This document shows, piece after piece, positions 19,999 through 31,300 of a DNA stretch of 64,000 bases. Below the pieces are notes generated by a model. The model was not told where the DNA came from. It searched no databases and was given only the letters and a program-made list of their open reading frames with translations. The position numbers and the translations under genes were made by a program. The first letter of the stretch is position 1, and each line of letters starts with the position of its first letter. Source of the stretch: Jaminaea rosea (taxonomy: Eukaryota > Basidiomycota > Exobasidiomycetes > Microstromatales); the NCBI RefSeq assembly GCF_003144245.1, contig NW_020289980.1, positions 496,001-560,000 on the forward strand, written 5' to 3'.

Positions 19999-22900
19999 AT
20001 GCACTTGTTGGGCTGCTCATCAGTCCTAGGTAGTGAAGATTGGACACCATGCTTTCGTGAAAGGTGAGTACGCAAACAGCAGCAAGCCCATCCCTCTGCT
20101 CTGTCTCTGATGTCTCGTCATCCTCCACCTGCAGAGTCCTCAACACCGCCCTGCCCTTGAGTGCCCTCGCCATCTCGCTGGCCGTGTTTCTCATCCAATA
20201 TGCCCGCTCAAGAAGAAAACATCACGCAGCCGCCGCAGCCGTCGCTCAGCTCGATCCTGATGCTTCGAGCTTTCAGATCGCACCGGCAGCTGCTGCCGCT
20301 TCAACATCGGACGCTCAGTCTTCTTCCTCGTCGATCGGCCGTCTCTTCAGCTGGCGGAAGTCGAGCGACTCGCGAAATGGGAAAGCACCGCAGCAAGAGC
20401 AGGAGACGATCAGTGCCGCCACTCTGGCCGTGTTCCGTACAGAGAATGCCATGATCCTCAACGAAGTCTTGGCTACACCGTTGCACCACCTCGACGCAGC
20501 AGAGCTGAGCCACAAGAGGAGGCTAGACGTCACGAAACGATCAGTCGACACAGTGGGCGCAGTTGTCCTCGCAGCGATGCACGCTGCCGGATGGGCCGTG
20601 AACAGTGGCTCACTTTCCGAGGTGGCGTGGGCATTCACTTGGATCTACTTTGCGCTGCTGGGCGCTTTTTCCCTGGGTACAAGCCACAGCCTTTACTCGC
20701 ACAAGGCGGCCTTCTTCTTCGTCTACTTTTGCATCGCCCTTTCCAACCTGCGCTCCGCTCTGATCAGCGACGACCAGTCACGGGAGGCTCCTCACGTTAC
20801 CCTCGCAGCTCTCAAGCTCGCAGCGAGCGTCTTGCTGCTCATCCCAACCGTCTTCTTCCCTCTAGAGACAAAGGTGCCCGCCGCCGTGAAGGCTATTCAC
20901 GAGACAATGGCAGCACGAACTCAATTCGGCGAGCCAACGACCGCTATTCCTACACCAGCAAAGCATCGCTCTCCTGCTACTACGCGGCGCAACTCGACCG
21001 ATGAGCGCCAACCTCTTCTCGAGGCAGATGAGGCAGAGCGAGGCTTTGCAGCAGCAGAGAAGGCGGGCATCGAGCGTCCGCCTGCTCCGCCTGAAGTCAG
21101 AGCCTCGCTGTACAGCCGCATCTCCTTTGGATTTGTCACACCGGCGCTGCTCAAGCATTACAAGGTGCAATTCACCCTGCCTGCCGTGCCCGACTTACCG
21201 CCGGGGGACAAAGCGGCCAACGTGGTTGCAGCGTTCCGAGCAGACTCGAGTCGAGATGCAGGAGGAGCAGGCGCGGGCTCGACGCTGATCCCTTCCAAGA
21301 AGCCGCTGGCTCTCCGGCTCGTGTGGCACTTCAGCCCCTTGCTCGCCCTCCAATTTGTTTGGGCTTTTCTAGAGGCCATTCTCGAACTATCCCCCGCCGT
21401 CGGTCTCCGCCTTACGCTGCGCTACATCTCCGAGCGTGACGCCGAGCGCAACGGCGAAGGCAAAGCGACCACGCCCGGTCATATGGCTGTGCTGTTCGTC
21501 ATGACCATGGGTCTCGGCCAAGCCGCTGCCGCTGTGTGCGCGTCCCAGGCCTTGTTCATCGGGCGCAGGATCTGCATCCGGCTGCGCGCTATCCTCATCA
21601 CAGAGATCATCAGCAAGTCACTGAGGAGAAGCGATATCGGTGGCACTCCGCCCACAAAGAAAGATGAGGGTGGTGAAGAGGAGCATGAGATCGACGCGGC
21701 GGCTAAGCCCCCCGCTGAGGAGGATGAGGAGGGTGCACAGCTCAAGGAGGGGCAAAGAGCTACCGACGGTCAAGTGGTCAACCTTGTTTCCGTGGACGTC
21801 TTCAAGGTGTCAGAGATTTGTGCCTACCTGCACTTTGCATTCCCTCAGGTGCCGACCTCCATCCTGCTCTGCCTCTATCTCCTATACGACTTGCTAGGCC
21901 CGTCGGCCCTGGTCGGTTTTGCCTGCCTGCTGTTACTGCTCCCGGCGCAGATCACAGTTGCAAGCTTCTTTGTCAAGCTGCAGAAGCGATTGCTCGAAGC
22001 GACCGATAAAAGGTTGAATCTGACGACCGAGGTGCTCAACTGCATCAAGACGTGAGTTGAGGGCGAGAGAGCGTGATGATGACTGGGCGTGAGAGCTGAC
22101 TCCTAGCCCCACCCTTCTGCCCGCAGAGTCAAATTCTTTGCATGGGAAGAAGCCTTTGCCACCCGCCTGGGCAAAACTCGCAGCAAAGAGCTCGCTGTCC
22201 TCCGTAAACGCTCCTTTGCCTGGCTCCTCTCAGCCATCTTCTTCATCGGCACTCCTGTCGCAGTTACCGCAGTCACATTTGCTGTGCACACGCGCATTTT
22301 CCGCCAGCCCCTCGACGCAGAGACGGCTTTCACTGCTCTGGCGCTCTTCAACTTGTTGAGAATGCCCATGGATACGCTGCCCGACATGATCGTGCAGATC
22401 CTCAGCTCTCTCGTGTCGGTGAGGCGTATCGATACGTTTCTGCGAGAGAAAGAGACGCAAAAATATGAGCAGCTTTGTGGAGAGGCTGCGCAGCGCGAGG
22501 AGGGAGACCCGGTCGTCGGATTCAAGGACGCTACATTCGTTTTCAAGTTAGACGAGAATAGCGAGGGGTCCGACCAGGAGGCCACCTCGACTTTCGTTCT
22601 GAGGGACCTCAATCTACATTTCCCAGAGGGCAAGCTCAGCATCATCGCTGGGAGTGTCGGGTCAGGAAAGACGTGCCTGCTCATGTCACTGCTCGGAGAG
22701 ACGCAGCGCGTCGCCGGACGTACCTTCATGCCTTGCCCGATCGCTCGTGCTCTCGAACCCATCGATCCTGAGACAGGCCTTTCGGAGACTGTAGCTTACG
22801 TATCGCAGACGGCCTGGCTGCTGGGGACGACGGTGAAGGAGAACATCCTCTTCGGCTCGCCGTATGAGGAGCAGCGCTACAAGAAGGTACTAAAGGCTTG

Positions 22901-25457
22901 CTCGCTTGAGCCGGACCTGAAGATCCTGGAGTACCACGACGAGACGGAGGTTGGAGAAAAGGGGACTTCCCTTTCTGGTGGACAGAAGGCGCGTGTGGCT
23001 CTTGCGCGAGCATTATACTCGCCGGCAAAGTATGTGCTCATCGACGATGCGCTCAGCGCGGTGGATGCTCATACGGCGGAGCACCTCTACCGCAACTACC
23101 TGCTCGGTGACCTCATGAAGGGGCGCACCTGCGTCCTCGTCACCCATGCCGTCACGCTTGTGTTGCCGGGTGCAGCGTACGCCGTCAACCTCGACAATGG
23201 GCGCGTCACGGCAGCAGGCCCTGCCGAGCAGCTAGCAGCGCAGGGCGTCTTCGATCACGAGACGGGACCGCGCTCCTCTGCCGCAAGTGTAGTGGAGCAC
23301 AAAGCCGAATGCAATGAGGAAGACGAAGCGCCGCCAACCATCGAGGAGATTGACGAAGAAGCTCGTGCGAATGAGGAGGCGGACATCCAGAGCCGGCAAG
23401 AGCGCAAGAAGTTGAGCGATCTGGAAGAGTCGTACGGCAAGGGAGCGGTCGGGATCAAGCAGTACATTCTATACATCAAGTCATTCTTCCCCACGAGGAT
23501 TGGGACGATCCTCTTCTGGGCTCTGGCGGTCTCGACGTTCCTCGTCAGCCGAGCGACAGATGTCGGGGTTTCAGCCGCGCTCAGGCGGTGGGCTGGCTCG
23601 TACTCTGCGGCGCCTGAATCAGAGTCGCTGCTTGCGGTCAGACCTCGTCAACTCGTCGCGGCCTTCTTCGCGCAGCCTGCGAAAGCAACCTCGTCAACAG
23701 ACTCGTCGCCCTGGGAGGCCCAGTCTCAATTAGTTCTCACGCCCACCTCTCAGCCCTCCGACTCTCTCACCCTCCACTACCTGCACGTCTACGCGCTCTG
23801 GGCTATGGGCTTCATCATCGTCTCCCTGCTGCGCGACGCCGTAGTCCTATTCGGCTCGCTCCGAGCCTCACGCAACCTTTACGAGCGTATGACCAAGGCA
23901 ATTCTCAATGCCCGACCCCAATTCTTCGACCGCACGCCCGTGGGCCGAATCATGAACCGCTTCAGCAAAGATCTCGAGACGGTCGACCAGGAAATTGCGC
24001 CCACTTTCCTCTTTCTCATCGACGTTATCCTGCAGGGAGTTGTCATCCTTGTGGTTTCCAGCTACGCTCTTCCCGCCATGGGCATCTTCTCCATCTTCAT
24101 CGTCGCAGTCTACGGCTCGATCGGTGCACTCTACATCGTCTCCTCGCGCGATCTCAAGCGCATCGAATCCGTGCAGCGCTCCCCGATCTTCACGCTCGTT
24201 GGCGAGGTCCTTGGCGGCACCATCGCAGTCAGGGCGTACGGCGACACGGCCCGATTCACGCGACATTGCCTGCGATTGATCGACAAGGCGTCTCGCCCCT
24301 TTTTCTTCATGTGGTACGAGAATCGCTGGCTCTCTATGCGTGTCGACACTTTCGCTGGCATGGTCTCTCTCGTCGTTGGGCTGGGTCTCGTATGGAACAA
24401 GAGCATCGACGCAGCTCTGGCGGGATTTACGCTCTCCTTTACCATCCAGCTGGTAGATGCAGCCCTGTGGACGGTCAGGATGATCACCCAGAACGAGATC
24501 AACTTCAACTCCATCGAGCGCATCGGCGAGTACCTCGACATCGAAGCGGAGCGCAGCGTGGGACAGCAACCGCCCGCTCACTGGCCGACCGCAAGTGGGA
24601 ACATCGTCGTGGAAGGGCTGACGGCGCGCTATTCTCCCGAGTTCGAGCCGGTGCTGAAAGGGGTCTCCTTCGAGGTAAAGCCTGGCGAGAAAGTAGGCAT
24701 CGTCGGCCGCACCGGAAGTGGAAAGAGTACTCTCGCTCTGTGCTTCTTCCGCTTCCTCGAGGCAGAAGCGGGTAGTATCTCCATCGACGGGATCAGCATT
24801 GCAGGGGTACCGCTCAAGACGTTGCGTGAGCGTTTGACTGTTATCCCGCAAGATGCTCAGCTGTTCAGCGGGACTGTGCGTTCCAACCTTGATCCCTTCA
24901 GTCATTACGAGGACGGCGAGCTATGGCAGGCTCTCCAGCGCGTCAAGCTTGCTAGCCCCGCAGGCGCATCAAGAGGACCGAGTCGCGCTCCTACTCGTCC
25001 TTCGTCCCCAAGCGGCGACGTCGAGGAATCTCTGCCCTCCCTCTTCCACTCGCTGGGAGCCCCCATAGAACAAGGCGGTCGCAACCTCTCCAGCGGGCAG
25101 CGTCAACTTGTCGCCTTGGCGCGCGGCCTGCTCAAGATGCGTGACTCGCGCGTTCTCATCCTGGACGAATCCACCGCCAACCTAGACTCTGCTTCTGATC
25201 GTCAGATCCAGCAGACCATCCGAACCGAGATGGCCCCCGGTGCTACGATCTTGGTGATCGCGCATCGACTGAGGACGATCATCGACTTCGACAAGATCTT
25301 GGTCTTGGACAAAGGCAATGTGCTCGAGTTTGCGAGCCCGTTGGACCTGCTCAACGATGAGACGAGTAGCTTCAGGGAGCTGTGTGAGCGATCGGGAGAG
25401 ATGGAGATGTTGAGGGAGATGGCCGAGAAGGCCGCGGAGAAGAGGGCGAAGCAATGA
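19999..25457 (+). CDS. Full-length ABC transporter, ABCC/MRP subfamily
   Basis: Three exons: 19999-20063, 20135-22051 and 22127-25457, giving 1770 residues. Exon 1 encodes 21 residues from ATG 19999 and joins through AG|A at a gtgagt donor. The N-terminal TMD0 has about five helices (e.g. VLNTALPLSALAISLAVFL). TMD1 follows, with the ABCC-typical IKTVKFFAWEE at the exon 2/3 join. NBD1 has Walker A GSVGSGKT (about residue 836), signature LSGGQKARVALAR and a Walker B ending IDDALSAVDAHT, with Asp in place of the catalytic Glu. TMD2 contains RIMNRFSKDLETVDQ. NBD2 has Walker A GRTGSGKS (about 1520), signature LSSGQRQ and Walker B LILDES. An asymmetric NBD pair is usual for ABCC. Relatives (Ycf1, Ybt1, Bpt1) sit mostly in the vacuolar membrane and export conjugates or bile acids; the substrate here is unknown. 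A Ser/Pro-rich insert lies in NBD2 before the signature. Confidence 0.93.
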
Positions 25458-25807
25458 TTCATGAGGCGCAGCGAGGTGTTGTGTGACGATCACGCTCTGC
25501 AATGATAGATTTATCCCGCGTCTACGAGGCCTGTGAGCGTAACGCCAGCACAAGAGGACGCAATGACGCCTTCACGCTCTCAAAGTTTTTACGAGCCTTC
25601 TTTTGGTAGGTAATAACACTATGAACAGTGGGACTGTTGACTCGCTCGTCTATCCTCCTTTTCCCTTTCCTATTGCCCCCTCTCTGCTATCCTGCTGTTG
25701 CCTCCCCTATCTGTAAGCCCTCTTGATCACCCACTCTTTCTGCGCGCTGAGCAAGCTGCGCCACTTCCAGCCTCGGGCGCGGTCCGTCATGGTCTGCTCT
25801 CATGCGC
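25458..25807. other. Intergenic region between convergent genes
   Basis: 350 bases between the ABC transporter stop and the stop of the bHLH gene; no gene or repeat seen. Confidence 0.4.
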
Positions 25808-27516
25808 TTACTGCGAAACGGCGCTGACGCTCGCGAGTAACTCCAAACACCTGGTCCCTTCGCCTTCACTGGTACCGTACTGGCACGCACTGTGGTTGCA
25901 CTCTTGGTCTCCGCGATCTCCCGCGGGAATCTTGGTGGTTGGGGCATTCATCTGGCTCAACACGCAGCCTTGATGATGCTGCTGAGATGCAGCAGCGTAC
26001 AGCGCGCTGTGACGCTGACCGCCACCAGCGGGGGCAGGCGTGCTCGTTGGCTCGCCACGCATGTACGAAGAGGGCAAGGCTGAACGCTGTGGCTGAGCGA
26101 GCTGACGCTTTTGGCTGTGCTGATGAAGCTGCTGGTGCTGTTGTTGGACGTTGTGCAGAGGGTCGGAGAAGCGTCGCTTGGACGAAGCAGCGGCAGAGGC
26201 AGTCGTCGCGGGAGCTGCGGCGGCTAGAGGACAACCTGCCGTGCACCCATGCTCGTCGTCCATCTGGAAAGCCTCATCATCGTAATCGTCTTCTTCGTCG
26301 CTTGCCTCTTCTGCCCCGCTTTCCTCATCATCCTCGTCGTCTGTATAGGTGCGGGTGGCTGGAACACCGTTGCTGCTGGCAGCAATGGCTCGAGCGGCAG
26401 CGCGTGTGGTCTTGTTGGTAGCGGGGGTAGCCGTTCCTACGATGCGCTGCTTCTTTCTTGCAGCGGGCGCAGCCCTGGGCGGGCGGTTGGAGCCCCAGTG
26501 TCTCTTGCGCTTGGGTGCCGCGGCTACCGATGCGGACCCGGCCGTCATGCTGGCATTGCTGCTTGCTGCCTCGAACTCGGGTGAGTGGCTGCTGTTTGCC
26601 GTGTTACTCGTCGATGTGGTAGCTGTAGGCGACTGGCTTCGATCAGCCGCAGCTGAGATGGGTGGCGTGATCTCCTCAGACGCGTCACCTCCTTGAGCGG
26701 CGAGGAGCTCATGGGCGAAGCGGAGGTGCATCATGGGGTCGCGAGGAGCCGGGTCACCTACGGGAGGGTCGCACTGGCAGAGGCGACGGTAGGCTGCTAC
26801 CTGAGAACGGAGCTCCATGACGTAGTCTTGCGAGGATGGGCCGACACCAGCGAGTCAAAAGTCAGTTCCGGTGCTTGCTGGCAATGCTTAGTGCCGAGGA
26901 TGGGAAAGCACTCACCTACGGTATGGGATATGATGCACAGCTTCTCCAGGACCATCTCCTCGCTACACTTTCTCTCTATCTCGGCTTTCCTCTCTCCCTC
27001 ATCAGTCAGCAAGTTAGCCTTGCCACTGCCACCGGTTCCATTCCTTTTGAGAGGCTTCTTGTCGAGCATCTCCATGACTTCGTCGCGACAGGCGGGCACC
27101 ATTTCTTGAAGGCGAATGAGGCGCTCATTGATCTTCTCACGACGACGACGCTCAATGACTGAATGATCCGTCTTGCGGCGAAGGACACGAGACTTGCGCG
27201 GTTGCTTGAGGTTGCTGGTGGGTGATGTCGAGTCTACGCCGTCCTCCGCTGGAGCAATGGGCGGCTTGCTCGCCGTTGCAGCCGTTCGTGAGGAGGAGCG
27301 CGATGGTGGGCTTCGCGCGTCGGATGACTGGTCAGCCGTCGTGGTGTTGGAAGTGCGTGCCGCTCCTCGAGGGTCATTATTGGTGGCCATGAGGTCGGCG
27401 ATGCTGAACTTGGCATGGGAGGGGTGCAACGGCTGTTGCTGGGCTGGCTCGATAGGCAACGACGAGGATGCCATCGTGTCGTGATGTCCACTCTTGGTCG
27501 AGAGAGCGAGAGCCAT
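25808..27516 (-). CDS. bHLH transcription factor with long loop
   Basis: Two exons, 27516-26916 and 26826-25808, joined by an 89-nt intron (CCGTAG|gtgagt ... gcaag|ACTACG), giving 539 residues. The basic region KTDHSVIERRRREKINERL at about 113-132 has the His-Glu-Arg set expected for E-box binding. Helix 1 (IRLQEMVPACRDEVMEML) is followed by a loop of about 40 residues. Helix 2 spans the splice (VLEKLCIISHTV then DYVMELRSQVAAYRRL). Upstream is a short motif KFSIADLMA, seen near the N-terminus of some fungal bHLH factors. The C-terminal half is Ser/Ala-rich with an acidic patch of Asp/Glu. It is a nuclear regulator; its targets are unknown. The frame continues upstream to an ATG at 27870, but that stretch looks non-coding, so I use the ATG at 27516. 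Confidence 0.8.
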
Positions 27517-28361
27517 TTGCCTAAGGAATTTGTCAAGAAGACACCGGATCAGGAGGCTACGAAGCAACGAGACGTGCGTGATGGCAAGGAAACAAAGAAG
27601 TGCTGAATGTCGGGAGCGAAGTAGCGTTGAATGTCGTGCACGCCCAAGTCGTCTAGTAGCCTTTGGGCCCTTGAGCCCGTTGGCTCCTTGGGTCACAGGG
27701 AGCAATGTCTGTCTCAGCGCCCCTCGCTCGTCGTGCTGCCTGCAATTTGTGAGCACGCACAGATAAGACCAGCCGGGCTGACCGAAGAGGCCAACATTTC
27801 CCTCTCTGTCCGCGTGGCCCCGCCCGGCCTCGACGGCGACGACGCCGACTCGCACTCGCACAATTGACATCCCCCGCGATCACGATCACGATCACGCCAT
27901 CGAGATGCCGTCGGCCGCACCCCGCAGCCTGTAAGCTTGGCTTCGACGTCGGGTCATTGGAGAGTTCTATTACACTTGCACAAGCCTCTGGTAGTACCCT
28001 TGTCATCGCAAGCATCCACGCCCTTTCGAATGTGGCTGATCCTCGCGAGCCGCCGGTCTGATGTCCACTCGACCCACCGTGTCGTTACTGCTCTTCACTC
28101 AACTTCTTCTGGATGTCTTGTGACCTACATCGGTCTATCTCCTTCCTACTACTGCTCTGCTTGCTCTATCGTCGTGGCCTCGGCGTCATGGAATTCCCCT
28201 TCAAACACCACCTTATGTTCCCCCGCTTCCCTGGTCCGTGCACCGCATGAACGCCGCCAGAGAAAGACAAGGGAATTGATTCGTCATTCCGCGCTCTCTT
28301 TCCTTTCTCTTCCTCGATACATGCTGGCATCTACATTTTACTCCTCATCAACAGCCCTCTG
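27517..28361. promoter_or_regulatory. Divergent promoter region, bHLH gene and RNA helicase gene
   Basis: About 845 bases between two divergent start codons. The bHLH frame is open to 27870 but without coding character. A ttag just before the bHLH ATG could close a 5'UTR intron. No other feature is supported. Confidence 0.4.
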
Positions 28362-31300
28362 ATGCAAGGCGACCCTTCTTCCACTCTGAGCAACGCAGCA
28401 TGGCCATCACTCGCGGCGGCCGCAGCTGCTCAGGAGTCAAAGAAGAAGGCTGTGCGATACAGCGTTCCTATGAAGCCGGCAGGAAGTGCTGCAGCGTCTG
28501 ATGGGCAGCAGCAATCTGTCAGCTATGCACAGACAGCTTCTTCAAGCGGTCAGCATGCGCCAAGTGATGCTCCTGTGTCTCAATTCAGGTCCGTGATATC
28601 ACCCTCGTATACCAACGGCGTGCAGGCAGGTCCTCCGCCGATGTATCCTCCTGGACTTCACTTTGCTCCGCGTTTGCCTCTCTCACAACCAATGGTGTTG
28701 CCGCAGCACATCACACCTCAGCTTCACAGCAATTTGATGCCTTCTCAGGCCCCACTCAGTCAGCTTCAGCCTCCCAATCATCATCCATATCCTCATCTTC
28801 CGCCCCTGTGGTACCATCAGCAAGCCCCGGCTCAAGTAATGTCACCTCAGCAACCTCAGATGCAAGCTCAAGTGCCTCAGAACGCCATTCTGCATTATTC
28901 TGTGCAAGGCTCTATGCCCTCCCATGGCTTATATCCACCGACTCCCACTCTTCAATCGATGTATCAAGGTCCACACCTCATCCATTCGCCTCCCTCTATG
29001 CATGTGGCCCAAATGACTTCGCCGCCGATCCCTTCAAGCCCTCCTGGCCTTTCGCGGTCCCATTCTGGAGTTGTTGGAGCTGCGCATCATCTTTCCCCTC
29101 CGCCTGGACTCGAACGCGGCGCTCTTCCCGTCTCGTCATCTTCCTCTGTCATCAGCATGCCGCCAACAACGAGCGACCATATGGTACCTTCCGAGAAAAC
29201 GACGCTCTCCCCGCCCACGAATATCACTACGCCGCAGCCACCGCAGCCAGTAATTGGCCGGACCTCTCGCAGCTCTTCACCACCTCCGCCTCTGGATCGG
29301 TACGCTCGCATCTACGTGCCGGCCTGGCTCAAAGCAGTCAATGCCGACCTCAACTATACGTTGGTCCCGCTACAAGAGGCCAGCGCTGCAGAGGAGGGTA
29401 AAATCGACTTTTATGAGTATGCGAGGGGCGTTTGGCCAATGTGGCTGCGGGAAAAGATGCAGCAGAGGGGTGTAGGTGAGGCAATTTATGCCGCGGAAGC
29501 AGTCGATGATGGTCAAGAGCTGGAGCGTACGGCTGACGCTTGGCTGCCAGCTGGAGGTCCAGGCGAGGATGACGCTCTGGAAGAAGAGGGACACGTCACT
29601 TCTGACGACCTACGGCTGGGAGTCGCAAGCACAAGCAGTGACGATTTCGACCCTACCAAAGCGCTTCTCTCTGCCCCAGTGTCAACGAGGCCGAAGGGAC
29701 GCATCTATCGACCGGACGACCCAGACTCCCATCTCCCGCCAGCCCTCTCGGGAATTGCTGCCTTGCGCGCCCATTCGTACGCTGAGCACTTCAATCCCCT
29801 GCTCTCAGCCGAAAGCAAGCATCGGGAGGAAGAGCTAGCAGATAGCGCCGTGTACTCGCAGCAGCTTCATGCGTACACAAGGCCACGTCCGGGAGCCCCG
29901 TCAACTGCGTGGGATCAAGATGGACTGTACAGGCTGGCATTGCCTGGAATCAGAGAGGAGAGGCCGAGATTGGTTGCCGGGGATCGAGCCTTTTTGAGGC
30001 CGTTGGCTACGCAGCTCGAAGGTGAGGCCGAGCATGGCTGGCTTCATATCGTCTTCGAGTGCAGGATCACTGCGGTCAGGGCTGTGCAGGGAGAGTGGGT
30101 AGTGCACAATGAGCTAGCATGGTGCCATGAGCTGACCTTCGAAACGCTCGCCGCCAGGATTGTCCTCTCGTGCCCCCTTCTCTCCACCTACCTTGCCGCC
30201 TACTTCACCAATGTTGAGGCTGCGCGCTTCAATGTCATCTTCGTCTACGATGGGCGGCTGATCTCGGATGCTACCGATGCAGTGGACACGACAGCGCGGC
30301 GGCTACGCTCACGCGCGCAGTGGTGGCGAAAAACGCTATTTCCCACGCTGGAAGATGCTCCGTCCACTACCGTTTTCCCGCACGACGCGCTTGCATGGCG
30401 CGACGCCACCCTCAATCGAGAGCAAAGAGCCGCAGTGAGTGCAATCGCGATGGGCGGCCACTGCCTTCCCTTCCTTCTCAGCGGCCCACCCGGCACAGGC
30501 AAGACCAAGACCTGTGTAGAGGCCATCCTGCAACTCGTGTCGCGCGACCCCACCAACCGCATCCTAGTCGTCGCCCCCTCCAATGCAGCTTCTGACGTCC
30601 TAGCACTGCGGCTGGCGGACCATCTTTCCCCTGGGCAGCTTCTCAGGCTCAATGACCCGACGCGCACATTTGCTGAAGTGCCGCAGCGCCTGTCCCTATT
30701 CTGCTATGTCGATGAGAGCAAGAACATCTACAGCTTGCCGCCCTGGGAGAAACTCATGGCCGCTCAAGTTGTCGTGACCGCCACGCATGACGCCGCCCTA
30801 CTGCTGAAGAGCCGATCAGCGAGCAACACAGACGTCGGGGACTTACAGCTCAGCCTGCTCCCTGGGTTACTCAAGGTGGAGCACGCTCGCCCTCTACCTC
30901 ACTGGACGCACCTCATTGTCGACGAGGCGGCACAAGGCACTGAGCCTGACCTGACACCCGCACTCGCCGTCGTGGCTCCTCACCCTCAGACACAAAGGGA
31001 GCTGTGGCCCAGTGTCGTCCTCGTAGGGGACCCGGCACAACTCGGCCCACAAGTGCGCAACAGCGATGCACGCAACCAAGGACTCGATGTCTCCCTGCTG
31101 GAACGCCTTTCAAGACGAGCTGTGTACTCTCGTTCGCTGGCTCGCCTCAAGAAAGAAGGTCGCGGAATCGTCCTCGGCGCCGCTCCCTCGTTAACTTCGT
31201 CAGCTGCAGCATCCCACTGCGGCCATCTGATCCGCAATTACCGGGCGCGACATCCGGCGCTACTTCACCTACCGTCTACGCTATTCTATTCCGATTCTCT

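Noticed and set aside
23868-24905. 345-codon minus-strand ORF
   Set aside because: Antisense to the second membrane domain and NBD2 of the ABC transporter, whose motifs are clear.
27517-27870. N-terminal extension of the bHLH protein to an ATG at 27870
   Set aside because: The added residues are Arg/Leu/Cys-rich without coding character and are preceded by a ttag acceptor-like site; the ATG at 27516 fits better.
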